64,000 bases of DNA from JAKFWF01 sp963741505 (GCA_963741505.1 CAVUIJ010000013.1:124001-188000); one strand, 5' to 3'. Numbered from the stretch's first letter, positions 35,586 to 48,427 are shown. Made by a program: numbers and translations. The notes: generated by a model not told the origin, from the sequence alone.

Positions 35586-35632
35586 GGGGCTCTTTCTGGC
35601 TGTGCCCTACCTGACCGGGGGGCCATCGTTGG

Positions 35633-36865
35633 CTACTTCTCGGCGGTGCGGATGCCGGCCGGGCCGCCCTTGGTCTTGATCGTGCCGGCCTTGGTGAGGC
35701 CCTTCGAAGTGAAGCCGGTCAGCTTGAACACGTGGATCTCCTCTTCGGCCATGCACTGGGCGAGGATGAGGCTCGATTTGCGGTTCCAGGCGATGCCCTG
35801 GCACCACTTGCCGATCGGCATCTCGGCGAACTTGGTCAGTTGATTGCCGGTGCGGGAATAGACCTGGAGGAGGCCGTTGGCCTTGTAGAATGGCGAGTTG
35901 GCGGGCTTGTTGGAGCCGTTCATCACCGTGACTGCGACAAACTTGCCATCCGGCGAGACCTTGATGCCTTCCGGTGTCTGGCCGACCGTCACCGTGTTGA
36001 CGACCCGCGGCGGTTTCGCCGTCATGTCGATCACGCTCACGGTGTCGTTGTCGCCCTGGCCGATACCGATGTTGGCGACCACTGCCACGTCGCCCTTGGA
36101 CGGCATATCGATGCCGTAAGGCCGCAGACCGGCGTTCATATCGCGCTTGGTGTACTCGACCTTCGTGCCGTCGATCGAGAGCACAGAGATCTTGTTGTCG
36201 CCGTCGCGGGTGACCAGCGCTGATTTGCCGTCGGCCGCGAACACAACATGGCTGGCGCCGGCATCCTTGTTGCCGAGGTCGACCTTGCCGGCGGCGGTCA
36301 AGGTCTTGCCGGCGATCGTGAACACCGAAACGGTGCCCTCGTTGCGATTGGCGACCAACGCCAGAGTCCCGGCTTTGTTGATCGATACGCCGGCTGCTCC
36401 GGCGCCGGCCTCCAGCGTAGCTGCGATCTTCGGTGTGCGCGACGAGGCCGCACCGCCGATGCCAGTCGCCTTCTTGAGCGAACCGACGATGCCCGGTGCC
36501 TCTCCCAGATCGATCACCGTGAGCTTGTTGTCTGGGACCTGCTTCGTCGGGTCGGCCGGATTGATCTTCATGGCGCCGGTGACAAGTGCGAAGTCCTCCT
36601 TCGGACCGATGGCGACACTCATCGGCGGCCCGACAACGCTGGTCGGCACTTCGAGTTCGGCGATCACCTTCGGCGGATTGGCGTCAAGGTCGATGAAGCT
36701 GACGGTGTCCTTGCCGTCCTTGAGCACCTGGACCACACCATCGACGAGTTTCACCTTGCCGTCGTTGGCGGAAATCGCCATCTCGGCGCGGGCGGCGCCC
36801 ATGCAGGCGAGCGAGGCGAACAGCACGGGCACGACCGCGCGACAGAACACTGAGAGAGACGGCAT
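35633..36865 (-). CDS. Secreted YncE-like beta-propeller protein
   Basis: 410 residues from the second of two ATGs (36865), five bases after GGAGG. A signal peptide ends at ARAEM. Seven-bladed-propeller repeats are visible as recurring D-x-x-x-V-x-V-(I/F)-D units: KDTVSFIDLDANPPKVIAEL, NKLTVIDLGEAPGIVGSL, EGTVSVFTIAGKTLT, NKISVLSIDGTKV, NDTVSVIDMTAKPPRVVNTV and so on. Such proteins are thought to bind ligands or partners in the periplasm. No operon partner. Confidence 0.82.
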   Translation of the reverse strand: MPSLSVFCRAVVPVLFASLACMGAARAEMAISANDGKVKLVDGVVQVLKDGKDTVSFIDLDANPPKVIAELEVPTSVVGPPMSVAIGPKEDFALVTGAMKINPADPTKQVPDNKLTVIDLGEAPGIVGSLKKATGIGGAASSRTPKIAATLEAGAGAAGVSINKAGTLALVANRNEGTVSVFTIAGKTLTAAGKVDLGNKDAGASHVVFAADGKSALVTRDGDNKISVLSIDGTKVEYTKRDMNAGLRPYGIDMPSKGDVAVVANIGIGQGDNDTVSVIDMTAKPPRVVNTVTVGQTPEGIKVSPDGKFVAVTVMNGSNKPANSPFYKANGLLQVYSRTGNQLTKFAEMPIGKWCQGIAWNRKSSLILAQCMAEEEIHVFKLTGFTSKGLTKAGTIKTKGGPAGIRTAEK

Positions 36866-36945
36866 CATTTCCTCCGATGGTTTCTCATTGACCAGGGAAC
36901 TCCGATGCCTTCTAGCACTGCAGCATTGCAGCGCAAACGCCGGAA

Positions 36946-37437
36946 TTATTCCATGCTGCGATCCGCGAGTACTCTGAGGGCGGCGCCGTCGAAGCGGAAC
37001 ATGACCTTGTCTTGACGCGCGCCTCCGAGGCTTTCGTAGAGCGCACCGGCTATTTCGTTGGTGCCGTCGGTGGTGAGATCGATGCGGCCGATGCCGTGGC
37101 GAAGCGCGAAGGCGGCGATTTCGCGCATCATGGCGCGGCCATAGCCACGCCCGCGCAACGGTTCGGGCACGAACAGATCCTTCAGGAACACGAGCCCTTG
37201 ATGGCGAAAGCCGGGCCGCAGCACGCAGAAGCAGGCAAGGCCGACCGCTTCGTCGTCGGCGAACGCCAGCAGGAAGCGGGTGCCCTCCTGTTCGCGGATC
37301 GCCCGCTCGACCATCGGGATCGCGGCGGCAGTGCCGCGCGTATTGCCGTCGCCGCGATAGTGCGCGTCCATGGCATCGATCAGCTGCGCGACCGCCGTCG
37401 CATCCGACACGCCGGCGATCCTGAAGGTAATTGTCAT
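36946..37437 (-). CDS. GNAT-family N-acetyltransferase
   Basis: 163 residues from ATG 37437 (MTITFRIAGVSDATAVAQL). The acetyl-CoA-binding motif A is LVFLKDLFVPEPLRGRGYGRAMMREIAAFA, with the R/Q-x-x-G-x-G/A signature as RGRGYG. The substrate is unknown; size and layout are generic. It is separated from ftsH by 73 bp on the same strand. Confidence 0.85.
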   Translation of the reverse strand: MTITFRIAGVSDATAVAQLIDAMDAHYRGDGNTRGTAAAIPMVERAIREQEGTRFLLAFADDEAVGLACFCVLRPGFRHQGLVFLKDLFVPEPLRGRGYGRAMMREIAAFALRHGIGRIDLTTDGTNEIAGALYESLGGARQDKVMFRFDGAALRVLADRSME

Positions 37438-37510
37438 GCGTGCCGCCTGGAACAGCAAAATGCCCCGCAGGACATGCCATGCGGGGCTGTAATTCTCAAT
37501 CGTCGAGCCT

Positions 37511-39436
<1,926 letters not shown>

Positions 39437-39637
39437 CATGTTCCCTTCTGGGAGCGAGGCTGATGCGGGCGGCCCCGCCGATCGACCGGAATGCATGCTG
39501 TCGCGATCGCGACGGCATCCGGTGTACGGGTCAAACATAGGCATCTGCAGGATGTTTGCCAAGTTCAGGACCGACGAATTGCCCCGCCCTCGGCGCGTTC
39601 CAGGCCATCGGCCAGCACCCTGGCATGCAAGCAGTGG

Positions 39638-40996
39638 CTAAATCGTTTCGCTCATCGCGTCATCATCGTCCTGCCAGCGCAAGGCCGCGGCATGTTGCAT
39701 CGGCCAGACGCAGGTGGCATCGGCGCCGCTGTAGCCAAGTAGCAGGGTGGGCGAGGCATCGGGTCCGATCGCCGGCAGTGCGGCAATGCTGTCGCGTGGC
39801 GCAGCAACAGGCAGCGCCACAGTAGTCCGCGCTGGAAACGGCATGATCTCGACCGCCGCTTGCGCCTCGCCAGCCACACTGATGTAAAACCGCCGATCCC
39901 AGAACACACCCTCACCCGGCCGCAGCAGTCTGGCGGGCAGAGTGGCACGGCTCATCTCACGAAATGCGGTCAGCGTCCGGCCACTCCCTCGCTCACCGCA
40001 GATGTCGATGATGCAGCCGCCCAGGGTCAGTCGACCGCAGGCCGACGCCGACGGAGACATCAGGCGCTCGGCCAATGTCTCGATCTGGGACAATTGTGCC
40101 GGCGGCGCGGCGCCGCCGAAAACGGCGATCAGCCGGGTCAGGACGCGGACCGCATCCGCTGGCAGCAGTGCGAAGTCACCCGGCAGACGGAATTCGCCAT
40201 AGGTGCCATCGTGGTCCTTTACGCTTACCGCCGCGATCGCCCGGGTGCGAGCGACCAGTGCAGCGCGCTCGGCAGCGAGGCGGCGGGCCGAACGCGCCAG
40301 GCCCTCGGGCGTCAGCCCGAGATCGGCGAGCCACGCTTGCGAACGCCGCAATCGCACCCGCTCGAAACGCACGTCGGCATTGCTCGGGTCCTCGCGCCAG
40401 CCGGCGTGCGCGGCCTCGAGAGTTGCCACCAGTCGCGCCTTCGGCACCTCGAGCAGCGGCCGCCGCAATCGGACGATCGCCTCGCGCACCGGCGCACCGA
40501 GCAAGACCACGACGCGCCGCTCGAGCGGCCGCATGGCGCTCAGGCCGTCGATGCCGCTGCCACGTGCGAGCCGCATGATGAAGGTCTCGGCCTGATCCTC
40601 CAGATGATGCGCCAGGATCAGGTCGCGCGGCCGCTGATCAGCGGCCACGCGTTCGAGCAGCAGATCGTAGCGGGCGCGCCGCGCGGCATCCTGAATGCCC
40701 GAGCTCGGCTTCGCGCCAGTCCAAACCAGTGTCTCGTGGGCGAACCCGAGACGACGCGCCGCATCGGCAACGAACCGCGCTTCTTCGGCCGCTGCCGGCC
40801 GCAGGCCGTGATCGACGGTCAGAACCAGAGGTGGAGGATGTCCGGCGCCGCCACCTTGACCGCGCCACATCGCGACCAGATGCATCAGCGCCATGCTGTC
40901 GACACCACCGGAAACGGCGATCGCCAGCGGATGATCGAGCCCGTCCAGCAGCTGCGCCGCCTCTTGCGTGCCGATCGGCCGGGCGGTGGTCGTCAT
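39638..40996 (-). CDS. tilS: tRNA(Ile)-lysidine synthase
   Basis: 452 residues. The PP-loop ATP-binding motif SGGVDS is at residues 29-34 (AIAVSGGVDSMALMHL); later LVLTVDHGLRPAAAEEARFVADAARRLG and ILAHHLEDQAETFIMRLARGSGIDGLSAM are family-defining. TilS changes the wobble cytidine of tRNA-Ile2 to lysidine. It stands between cpoB (13 bp upstream) and ftsH (201 bp downstream). Confidence 0.93.
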   Translation of the reverse strand: MTTTARPIGTQEAAQLLDGLDHPLAIAVSGGVDSMALMHLVAMWRGQGGGAGHPPPLVLTVDHGLRPAAAEEARFVADAARRLGFAHETLVWTGAKPSSGIQDAARRARYDLLLERVAADQRPRDLILAHHLEDQAETFIMRLARGSGIDGLSAMRPLERRVVVLLGAPVREAIVRLRRPLLEVPKARLVATLEAAHAGWREDPSNADVRFERVRLRRSQAWLADLGLTPEGLARSARRLAAERAALVARTRAIAAVSVKDHDGTYGEFRLPGDFALLPADAVRVLTRLIAVFGGAAPPAQLSQIETLAERLMSPSASACGRLTLGGCIIDICGERGSGRTLTAFREMSRATLPARLLRPGEGVFWDRRFYISVAGEAQAAVEIMPFPARTTVALPVAAPRDSIAALPAIGPDASPTLLLGYSGADATCVWPMQHAAALRWQDDDDAMSETI

Positions 40997-41009
40997 GCCG
41001 GAGTGCCTG

Positions 41010-42047
41010 TTACGGGCAGCCTATGCGACGGCGCTCGCTGTCGGCGCGCGCCTTGACGTTCTGCGGCGCATTGGGAAAGCGGGTATTGAGCTCGCCATAG
41101 GACGTGCAGGCGGCGTCCTTCTGGCCGAGCCGGTCGAGCGACATTGCGAGCTTCAGCAGGCTGTCGGGCGCCTTGGCGCTGCGGGCATAGGTCTGGTAGC
41201 CTTTCAGGAACGCGCCGGCCGCCTGCTTGTACTGACCGCGCACGAAGTGCGATTCACCGAGCCAGTATTGCGCGTTGCCGGCGAGCCCATCGTTTGGATG
41301 GCGGACCAGGAAATCCTCGAAAGCGGTCTCCGCTGCACCGTAGTTCTGCTGCAGCAGATAACCGTAGGCGGTCTCATAGAGCTGCTTCGGGTTGGCGGCA
41401 TCGCCGCCGGGAACAGCGGCCGGTGTCGGCCGCGTGCGATCTTCGCCGATCAGTCCGCCAATCGGATCGCCGCTGCCGCTGCCGGGCGTCACGGTGGTCG
41501 AGCCGAAGCCCGAACTCGGCAGGTTGCGCGGCTCGGGCGCAGCGGCGATCGCCGGCCCGGTGCGCGGCGGCGGTGGTGCGGCGGCAAACCGCGGATCGCC
41601 CGCGTCCGGGGCAGCCGAGCGGCGGCTGTTGAGAGCGCGGACCTGATCCGTCAGCTGCTCGACCTGGCCAACGAGGGCGCGCATCTGGATCTCGAGGCCG
41701 TCGACCCGTGATGCGACACCCGAAGTATCGCCACCCCCGGACGACATTGGCGAGCGCACCGGCGCCGCCGCGCCCGCCGATGAGCCGGTCGTGCGGGCCA
41801 GCGATTCGAGGGTGCCGATCGTCACCTGCAGATCGACCAGCTGCTCTTCGAGTTGCTCGATGCGCGAACGCAGCGGATTGTCGCTCGACGACGAACTGGC
41901 CGCCGGCTTGCTGGGCGTCGCGGACTTGGTTGCGTTTGGCGGCCCCTTCACCGCCGGCGGCAGCTGCTGGGCTGTCACCGGCAGCACCGCGGATGCCAAA
42001 ATCAACGCCACTGCGGCGACCACCGGACGGGACATTGCATGTCGCAT
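41010..42047 (-). CDS. cpoB: Cell division coordinator CpoB (YbgF)
   Basis: 345 residues from ATG 42047, with GGAGG upstream. A signal peptide ends at VTAQQL. It has an N-terminal coiled coil (RSRIEQLEEQLVDLQVTIGTLESLA and VDGLEIQMRALVGQVEQLTDQVRAL), a long proline/glycine/serine linker, and C-terminal TPR repeats (LYETAYGYLLQQNYGAAETAFEDFLVRHP, GNAQYWLGESHFVRGQYKQAAGAFLKGY). CpoB links Tol-Pal with peptidoglycan synthesis during division. Confidence 0.92.
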   Translation of the reverse strand: MRHAMSRPVVAAVALILASAVLPVTAQQLPPAVKGPPNATKSATPSKPAASSSSSDNPLRSRIEQLEEQLVDLQVTIGTLESLARTTGSSAGAAAPVRSPMSSGGGDTSGVASRVDGLEIQMRALVGQVEQLTDQVRALNSRRSAAPDAGDPRFAAAPPPPRTGPAIAAAPEPRNLPSSGFGSTTVTPGSGSGDPIGGLIGEDRTRPTPAAVPGGDAANPKQLYETAYGYLLQQNYGAAETAFEDFLVRHPNDGLAGNAQYWLGESHFVRGQYKQAAGAFLKGYQTYARSAKAPDSLLKLAMSLDRLGQKDAACTSYGELNTRFPNAPQNVKARADSERRRIGCP

Positions 42048-42103
42048 TCCAACCACCTCCGAGACGGCCGGCCCCACGCCGCTACCATCTCATACGCCAG
42101 CCC

Positions 42104-42123
42104 AAAACGCTCTGATAAGAGCG
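42104..42123 (-). terminator. Intrinsic terminator between the OmpA-like gene and cpoB
   Basis: On the minus strand CGCTCT-TATC-AGAGCG is followed by TTTTGGG. It lies 153 bp after the OmpA-like stop and 57 bp before the cpoB start, so it may partly separate the two transcripts. Confidence 0.6.
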
Positions 42124-42275
42124 CTGTGGAGCATTTCTGTGGCGCAACTGATCCAGGCTTGGGTGCTTCGGGCCACCCTGTCAACCGGTCGCCACCCCAC
42201 TGGCGCGACCGAACGAGTACCGGGAATAAAGGGTCCCCGGCCGTCATACGTGCCAGGAATTTGTCATTCCGGGAA

Positions 42276-43091
42276 CTAGCGCAATTGCGCCGCGACGGTA
42301 CCGCCGACAATGGTCGCCGCCCGGCGATTCTGGCTGGCGCAGCTTTGATCGGCGCATATCGCCACCGGCCGGGCGTTGCCAAAGGCGACGATGCGGATGC
42401 GCTCCGCCGCCACACCTTCCTCGACCAGACGGTCGCGTACCGCCGCAGCCCTCGCCGACGCCAGCGCTGCAAGCTCGGCCGCGCTGCCGATTTCGTCGGC
42501 GTGGCCCTCGACCACCACCGGATGTCCGCCGTTGCGTACCAGCCATTGCGCCTGCGCCGCCAGCACCTTGCGCGCACGGGCGCCGAGTTCGGCGCTGCCC
42601 TCGCTGAAGAACACGAGATCGCCGGCAGCATCGCGCAACCCCTCCTGCGCTGCCTTCTCGGATCCAATTGCCGGCCGCACCGTGGTGCGCCAGGCATTCG
42701 CAGGCGACGCCGCAATGGCGGACGGTGGCACACCCAAATGCGACATCTGGTCCGCCGCCGGCACCGCCGCGACAGGCTTCACGGCCGCATAGAACGCCGC
42801 GAGATCCCGCCGTGCGCGCGCGGCACTCTCGCTGTCAGGGAACCGCGCCACCAGTTGCTCGAGCTGTCGCTGGCCGGCGGCGACATTGCCGCCGCGCACC
42901 AATGCCGTTGCCGAATCGTATAGCTGCGTTGGTGCATCGGCGGTGACGCTGGCGGAGCCTGTGCGCGAGATACCAAGGAGCACCTCGCGTGGCGGCGTCT
43001 GGGCTCCAGCTGGCGGGATAATCACTACGCTTGCGCCTGCGATCAATATCGCCTTGAGCACCGTGGTGGCCGTGAAGCGCTGTGCCGACAC
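42276..43091 (-). CDS. OmpA/Pal-family periplasmic protein (second Pal-like protein)
   Basis: 271 residues from GTG 43091, with GGGGA upstream. A cleavable signal peptide ends at PPAGAQTPP; there is no lipobox, unlike pal. Residues about 55-95 look TPR-like (YDSATALVRGGNVAAGQRQLEQLVARFPDSESAARARRDL). The C-terminal ~115 residues are OmpA-like (DLVFFSEGSAELGARARKVLAAQ, VEGHADEIGSAAELAALASARA), ending in CADQSCASQNRRAATIV, which parallels CNDISCWSQNRRAQTVL of the adjacent pal. It is a tandem paralogue inserted between pal and cpoB. Confidence 0.8.
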   Translation of the reverse strand: MSAQRFTATTVLKAILIAGASVVIIPPAGAQTPPREVLLGISRTGSASVTADAPTQLYDSATALVRGGNVAAGQRQLEQLVARFPDSESAARARRDLAAFYAAVKPVAAVPAADQMSHLGVPPSAIAASPANAWRTTVRPAIGSEKAAQEGLRDAAGDLVFFSEGSAELGARARKVLAAQAQWLVRNGGHPVVVEGHADEIGSAAELAALASARAAAVRDRLVEEGVAAERIRIVAFGNARPVAICADQSCASQNRRAATIVGGTVAAQLR

Positions 43092-43216
43092 GCGCGTTCC
43101 CCGCAAAGAACGAAAAGCCCTAGTTCAACCATGATCGGTCGCAACTAGGGCGGAACTTTGATGGATGACGGCAAAATGGAGTGTTGCAGCAGCTCGGTGG
43201 CAATCGATCAGAGCCG

Positions 43217-43730
43217 CTACTGGCTGGCCTGTGCCGTGCGATTGTTCAGCACCGTCTGGGCGCGGCGGTTCTGCGACCAGCACGAGATGTCGTTGCAGAC
43301 CGCGACCGGGCGCTCCTTGCCGAACGAGATCGTGCGTATGCGCTGTCCGTTGATGCCGTTGCGGGCGAGGAAGTCGCGCACCGACTGCGCCCGCTTGGCG
43401 CCAAGCGCGATATTGTATTCGCGGGTGCCGCGCTCGTCGGCGTGGCCCTCGATGGTGATCGAGTACTGCGCATACTGCTGCAGCCAGCGCGCCTGCGCGG
43501 TCAGCGTCTGCTGCGCTTCCGGCGTCAGGTCGGTCTGATCGGTCGAGAAGTAGACGATATCACCGACGTTCTGGGCGAAGTCGCGTTGCGAGCCCGGCGT
43601 CGCCGGACCCTTCACCCGTCAGCGCGCTATCGGGCTGCATCTCCTTGTTGGCACACGCCGCGAGCGAGGCCATCACCATCAGAGCCGCGGCCATGCGAAC
43701 AAAGCGCGCCATCCGGTTCGAGGTTTCCAT
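43217..43730 (-). CDS. pal: Peptidoglycan-associated lipoprotein Pal, +1 frameshift near 43616
   Basis: The gene starts at ATG 43730, with GGAAGGGAC upstream. The first 30 residues are a lipoprotein signal with lipobox LAAC (MVMASLAACANKE). Near 43616 the GGG run after SALT carries an extra base; without it the protein continues VKGPATPGSQRDFAQNVGDIVYFSTD. The rest is the OmpA-like domain: YSITIEGHADERGTREYNIALGAKRA, ISFGKERPVAVCNDISCWSQNRRA. Pal anchors the outer membrane to peptidoglycan and binds TolB. Joined length is about 170 residues, as usual; the shift is probably an error. Confidence 0.9.
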
Positions 43731-43960
43731 TACCGAAGTCCCTTCCTAAGTCCCACCCGGAGCCTGCCGTAGCGCTGGTGTGACACATGAGATCACCAAG
43801 CCTGCCGACGGCGACCTAGCGCAACGATCGTACGGAAATGTGGCCGATTACGAGCCGCACCACCAAATCCGTCTCGTCCGGTGCCAGAGCAGGAAATACC
43901 GCTGTCCGGGCCGATTCGCCCGCTTGCCAAAGCATTGGCGGCAAAATGCTTGTGCAAAAC

Positions 43961-44015
43961 CCAAAAAGAGGAAGGCCGAGCTGCCGGTGCGTTGAGCGCA
44001 GGCAGATCGGCCTTC
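43961..44015 (-). terminator. Intrinsic terminator after the small lipoprotein gene
   Basis: A 15-bp inverted repeat (43971-43985 with 44001-44015, one mismatch) with a 15-base loop, followed on the minus strand by CTCTTTTTGGG. It lies 44 bp after the lipoprotein stop, and separates tolB plus this gene from pal. The remainder of 43731-43960 shows no gene and should hold the pal promoter. Confidence 0.75.
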
Positions 44016-44058
44016 GATAGAATTCCCAAAGCGGCCAGCCGCCTCGGGATATGCAAGC

Positions 44059-44184
44059 TTACTGCGCGACCGAAACGACAGCCGCATCAGCGCCGAGCTT
44101 CATCGGAGCATGATGAACTTCCTTACGGCACGCGCCCAGAGCGACCGCAGCGATCACAGTGGCAAGAATGATAGCGCCCTTCAT
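44059..44184 (-). CDS. Small lipoprotein of 41 residues
   Basis: ATG at 44184 with a perfect AGGAG eight bases upstream (GGAGAGACTACA). The product has a short signal sequence with lipobox: MKGAIILATVIAAVALGAC, then a 22-residue mature peptide containing CRKEVHHAPMKLGADAAV. Lipidated after cleavage before Cys19, it would be an outer- or inner-membrane anchored peptide resembling entericidins in size, though I cannot assign it to that family. It lies between pal and tolB and ends before a strong terminator. Confidence 0.75.
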   Translation of the reverse strand: MKGAIILATVIAAVALGACRKEVHHAPMKLGADAAVVSVAQ

Positions 44185-44593
44185 TGTAGTCTCTCCTATG
44201 CTGTCCCTGGCCTTACCGAACTTCGATCGACGAGCGACCTGCTGGTCGCGACCCCTAACGAATCTCTTCAGGCTGTTCGGCTATTGCCATGTATGGGGTT
44301 ACCGGTGCGGCAGGTTCCGATCAAGGACAGAGGGTCGAAAGTCACTGTTTTCCGCCCTTCTTGATGCGAAAATACCACGCCGTGGTTTTTGGCTCCCAAG
44401 CTCGCCGGACGTGACCGTCCGCAACGCCGCGCAGCCTGCGATTACGCAACAACATCCCAAGGAAACAAGCGTTCCTGGGCCGTGCGCGATTGTTCAATCG
44501 AATTGGTTAATATGATGTGAATAGGCTGTTAAGAAACGGTGTTCAGCCATTCTCGGGACACAATCAAAGGCGCACTGCTGCACAGTTGCGCGG
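44185..44593. other. Non-coding stretch between tolB and the small lipoprotein
   Basis: About 409 bp without a supportable gene. It has AT-richer stretches (AATTGGTTAATATGATGTGA at about 44499) and a small hairpin ACCAC-N3-GTGGT followed by TTTT near 44378. It probably holds the lipoprotein promoter on the minus strand. Confidence 0.5.
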
Positions 44594-45932
44594 TCAGGTC
44601 AGCAGCGGCGACCAGGCCGGATCGGAGCCGAACCCCGACGTCGGCACCTGGCGCTCATTGTAGCCGGTGATGTCGACCGAAAAGAGCTTGGGGCCGCCGT
44701 TGGCGCCCTGGCTTTCGCGGAAGAACATCAAAACGCGGCCGTTCGGCGCCCAGGTCGGCCCCTCGTTATGGAAGCCTTCGGTCAGGATGCGCTCACCCGA
44801 GCCGTCAGGCTTCATCACGCCGATCAGGAACCCGCCCGCCTGCTGCTTGGTGAATGCGATGTAGTCGCCGCGCGGCGACCAGACCGGCGTCGAATAGCGG
44901 CCATCGCCGCCGGAGAGGCGGCGGACGCCGCTGGCGCCCATGATGTAAAGCTGCTGATTACCGTCGCGATCCGATTCGAATGCGATTTCGCGGCCATCCG
45001 GCGAGAACGACGGCCCGGTGTTGATGCCGCCGCCGCTCGTCAGGTTGCGCACCTGCTTCGACCGCAGGTCGATTTCGAGCAACCCCGAAATCGCCGCCCG
45101 TCTGCAGGCTCATCACCAGGCGCTGGCCGTCGGGCGAGAAGCGCGGCGCAAACGTCATGCCCTGGAAGTTGCCGACCATCTCACGCTGGCCGGTATCGAG
45201 GTTCATCACCATTACGCGGGGCGTTTCACCCACGTATTGCATATACGTGATTTCTTGTGCGACCGGGTTGAAGCGCGGCGTGAGCACGAGTTCGCGACCC
45301 TGGGTCAGCAGCCGGACGTTGGCGCCGTCCTGGTCCATGATCGCCAGCCGCTTGACGCGGCGGTCCTTCGGCCCGGTCTCGTCGACGTAGACAACCCGGG
45401 TGTCGAAGTACCGCGCGCCACCGGTCAGCTTCTCATAGGCAATGTCGGCGGCCTGATGGGCAATGCGGCGCCATGCCTGAGTGGCGGCGGCAAGTCGATT
45501 GCCGGCGAGCGATTTGCCGGTGACGACGTCCCAGACCCGCATCTCGAGCTGCACCCGGCCATCCGGCAGCAGTCCCGTCTGGCCGACGACCAGTGCCTCG
45601 GCGCCGACCGTGCGCCAGTTGGCGAAGTTCGGCGCCACATTTATGTTCTGGACACGGTCGATAAAGGCGCCGCGGTCGATGGCAACGAACAGGCCCGAAT
45701 TTACGAGGTCGGCCGTCATGACACTGGCGATGTCGGCGCCAAGCTTTGGATCTTGGCTCAGAAAATCGGCAACTGCGATCGGGATCGGGCGGATCTGCCC
45801 CCGCTGCTGCTCGCCGCTCACTTGCGCCAATGCCCCGCCATGCCCGATTGCAGCAGTCGCAATCGCGCCCGCGGCGCCGGCCATGAAACGACGGCGATCG
45901 GTGCTAAGATCGGTCAACGGCTTACGTATCAT
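44594..45932 (-). CDS. tolB: Tol-Pal system beta-propeller protein TolB, +1 frameshift near 45084
   Basis: The gene starts at ATG 45932 with a twin-arginine-like signal (DRRRFMAGAAGAIATAA). The N-terminal TolB domain is followed by WD-like propeller repeats: DGANVRLLTQGRELVLTPRFNP, TYMQYVGETPRVMVMNLDTGQR, FSPDGQRLVMSLQTGGDFG. The GGGG run near 45084 has one extra base; removing it gives GDFGLLEIDLRSKQVRNLTSGG, then FSPDGREIAFESDRDGNQQLY. Joined length about 445. TolB bridges Pal and TolA in the periplasm; the shift is likely an error. Confidence 0.9.
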
Positions 45933-45963
45933 CTTGCTGAACCTCGGATCGTTCGGCCAGCCT

Positions 45964-47091
45964 TCAAAGGGACTGGTTCGGATTGAATTTCCACGTGATC
46001 TCGCGCCACATGTTGTACTGCTCTGGCGGCAACTGGAACGGCACGCAGGTCTGGACCGCGCGCAACGCCGCCCGCTCGGCCTGATCGGCGAGCGGATTGC
46101 TCTTGTCGGTTTGCACCACTTTCGGTTCGCCGTGTAGCGTGCCGTCCTGATTCAACGTCCACCTCAATGTGACCACCGGGGCGGCGACACCGCCACCTGC
46201 CAGCGGCTTGTTCCAGCATTGCTCGAAGGCGGAATTGAGCATGGCGACGATCATCTGCTCGGCACGCGCCTTGTTGACATTATCCGTCCCCGTCTTGGTG
46301 CCCGCGGTCGGCCCCTTCGCGGTGGTCGGCATCGACGGCGGCGCCTCGGCACCCTGGGCCGCCGACGGCTGGTCCGGCACTTTGTTCAATAGCTCAGCCA
46401 TCTGCTTATCGAATGATTGCGACTTGCGGGCGAGCTCGGCGGCTTTCCTGCGGTCGGCCTCCTCCTTGCGCTTCTTGTCCTCGGCGAGCTTCTTCTTGGC
46501 GAGCTCTTCGGCTTTCTTCTTCGCGTCGGCTTCGGCCTTTTTCTTGGCCTCGGCCTCGGCCTTGCGCTTGGCTTCTTCTGCCGCTGCCTTACGCGCGGCT
46601 TCCTCCTGCTCCTGCCGTTGCTGCTCGGCAAGCTGCTCTTCGAGCTTCTTCTTTTCGTCGAGCGAGGGCCCTTCCGGCTCCGGCGGCGGCGGTGCCTTCT
46701 CGATGATTGCCGCGATCTGGTCGGGCGGCGGCGGTGGCGGCTCTGCCTTCGCTGGTTCCGGCGGCGGTGGCGGTTCCACCTTAACCGGTTCGGGCGGCGG
46801 TGGCGGCGGCTCGGCGGCGGCGGGAGGCGGTGGCTCGACTGCGCGTACCGGTTTCGGCTTCGGCGCGTCCTTCGGCGAAGGCGCCTTGCCGGTGCTCATC
46901 GCCGCTTCCTCGATCTTCGACAGGCTGTCGCCCTTCTTCTGCCTGGTCTCGAGATCGATCTGAGAGATGATTGAGACCTCGACCGGGATCTCGTCCGGCA
47001 TCTTCAGCGGCGGAGTCGCATGCATATTGAGCAGTGCCCACGCCAGCAGGCCTGCATGCAGGAGGACCGAGACAGCGAGCCCGAACCCCAT
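45964..47091 (-). CDS. tolA: Tol-Pal system protein TolA
   Basis: 375 residues. One N-terminal membrane helix (GFGLAVSVLLHAGLLAWALL), a proline-rich region (PPPPPPEPVKVEPPPPPEP), a long Lys/Ala/Glu helical domain of about 100 residues (EAARKAAAEEAKRKAEAEAK), and a C-terminal periplasmic domain (AMLNSAFEQCWNKPLAGG, VTLRWTLNQDGTLHGEPKV, TCVPFQLPPEQYNMWREI) with two cysteines. TolA transfers force from TolQR to TolB-Pal. It follows tolR by eight bases. Confidence 0.95.
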   Translation of the reverse strand: MGFGLAVSVLLHAGLLAWALLNMHATPPLKMPDEIPVEVSIISQIDLETRQKKGDSLSKIEEAAMSTGKAPSPKDAPKPKPVRAVEPPPPAAAEPPPPPPEPVKVEPPPPPEPAKAEPPPPPPDQIAAIIEKAPPPPEPEGPSLDEKKKLEEQLAEQQRQEQEEAARKAAAEEAKRKAEAEAKKKAEADAKKKAEELAKKKLAEDKKRKEEADRRKAAELARKSQSFDKQMAELLNKVPDQPSAAQGAEAPPSMPTTAKGPTAGTKTGTDNVNKARAEQMIVAMLNSAFEQCWNKPLAGGGVAAPVVTLRWTLNQDGTLHGEPKVVQTDKSNPLADQAERAALRAVQTCVPFQLPPEQYNMWREITWKFNPNQSL

Positions 47092-47099
47092 CGCGACGC

Positions 47100-47567
<468 letters not shown>

Positions 47568-47573
47568 GGTAGA

Positions 47574-48275
<702 letters not shown>

Positions 48276-48427
48276 CAACCCCACCCGTGCCTGTCACCTG
48301 ATTCGAACGTCGTTTGCGCCAAATCACCCACACACGAAAACAGCAGCCGAAGTGAGGCCGCCGCGCTCACGCGGCCGCCCCGGCTGTCCCACGATTGCTA
48401 TAGCGGCTCGTCAGTCCCCGCAAAGCT

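Noticed and set aside
43793..44056. An 87-codon minus-strand frame downstream of the small lipoprotein
   Set aside because: It overlaps the terminator, has no ribosome binding site and no recognisable protein features.
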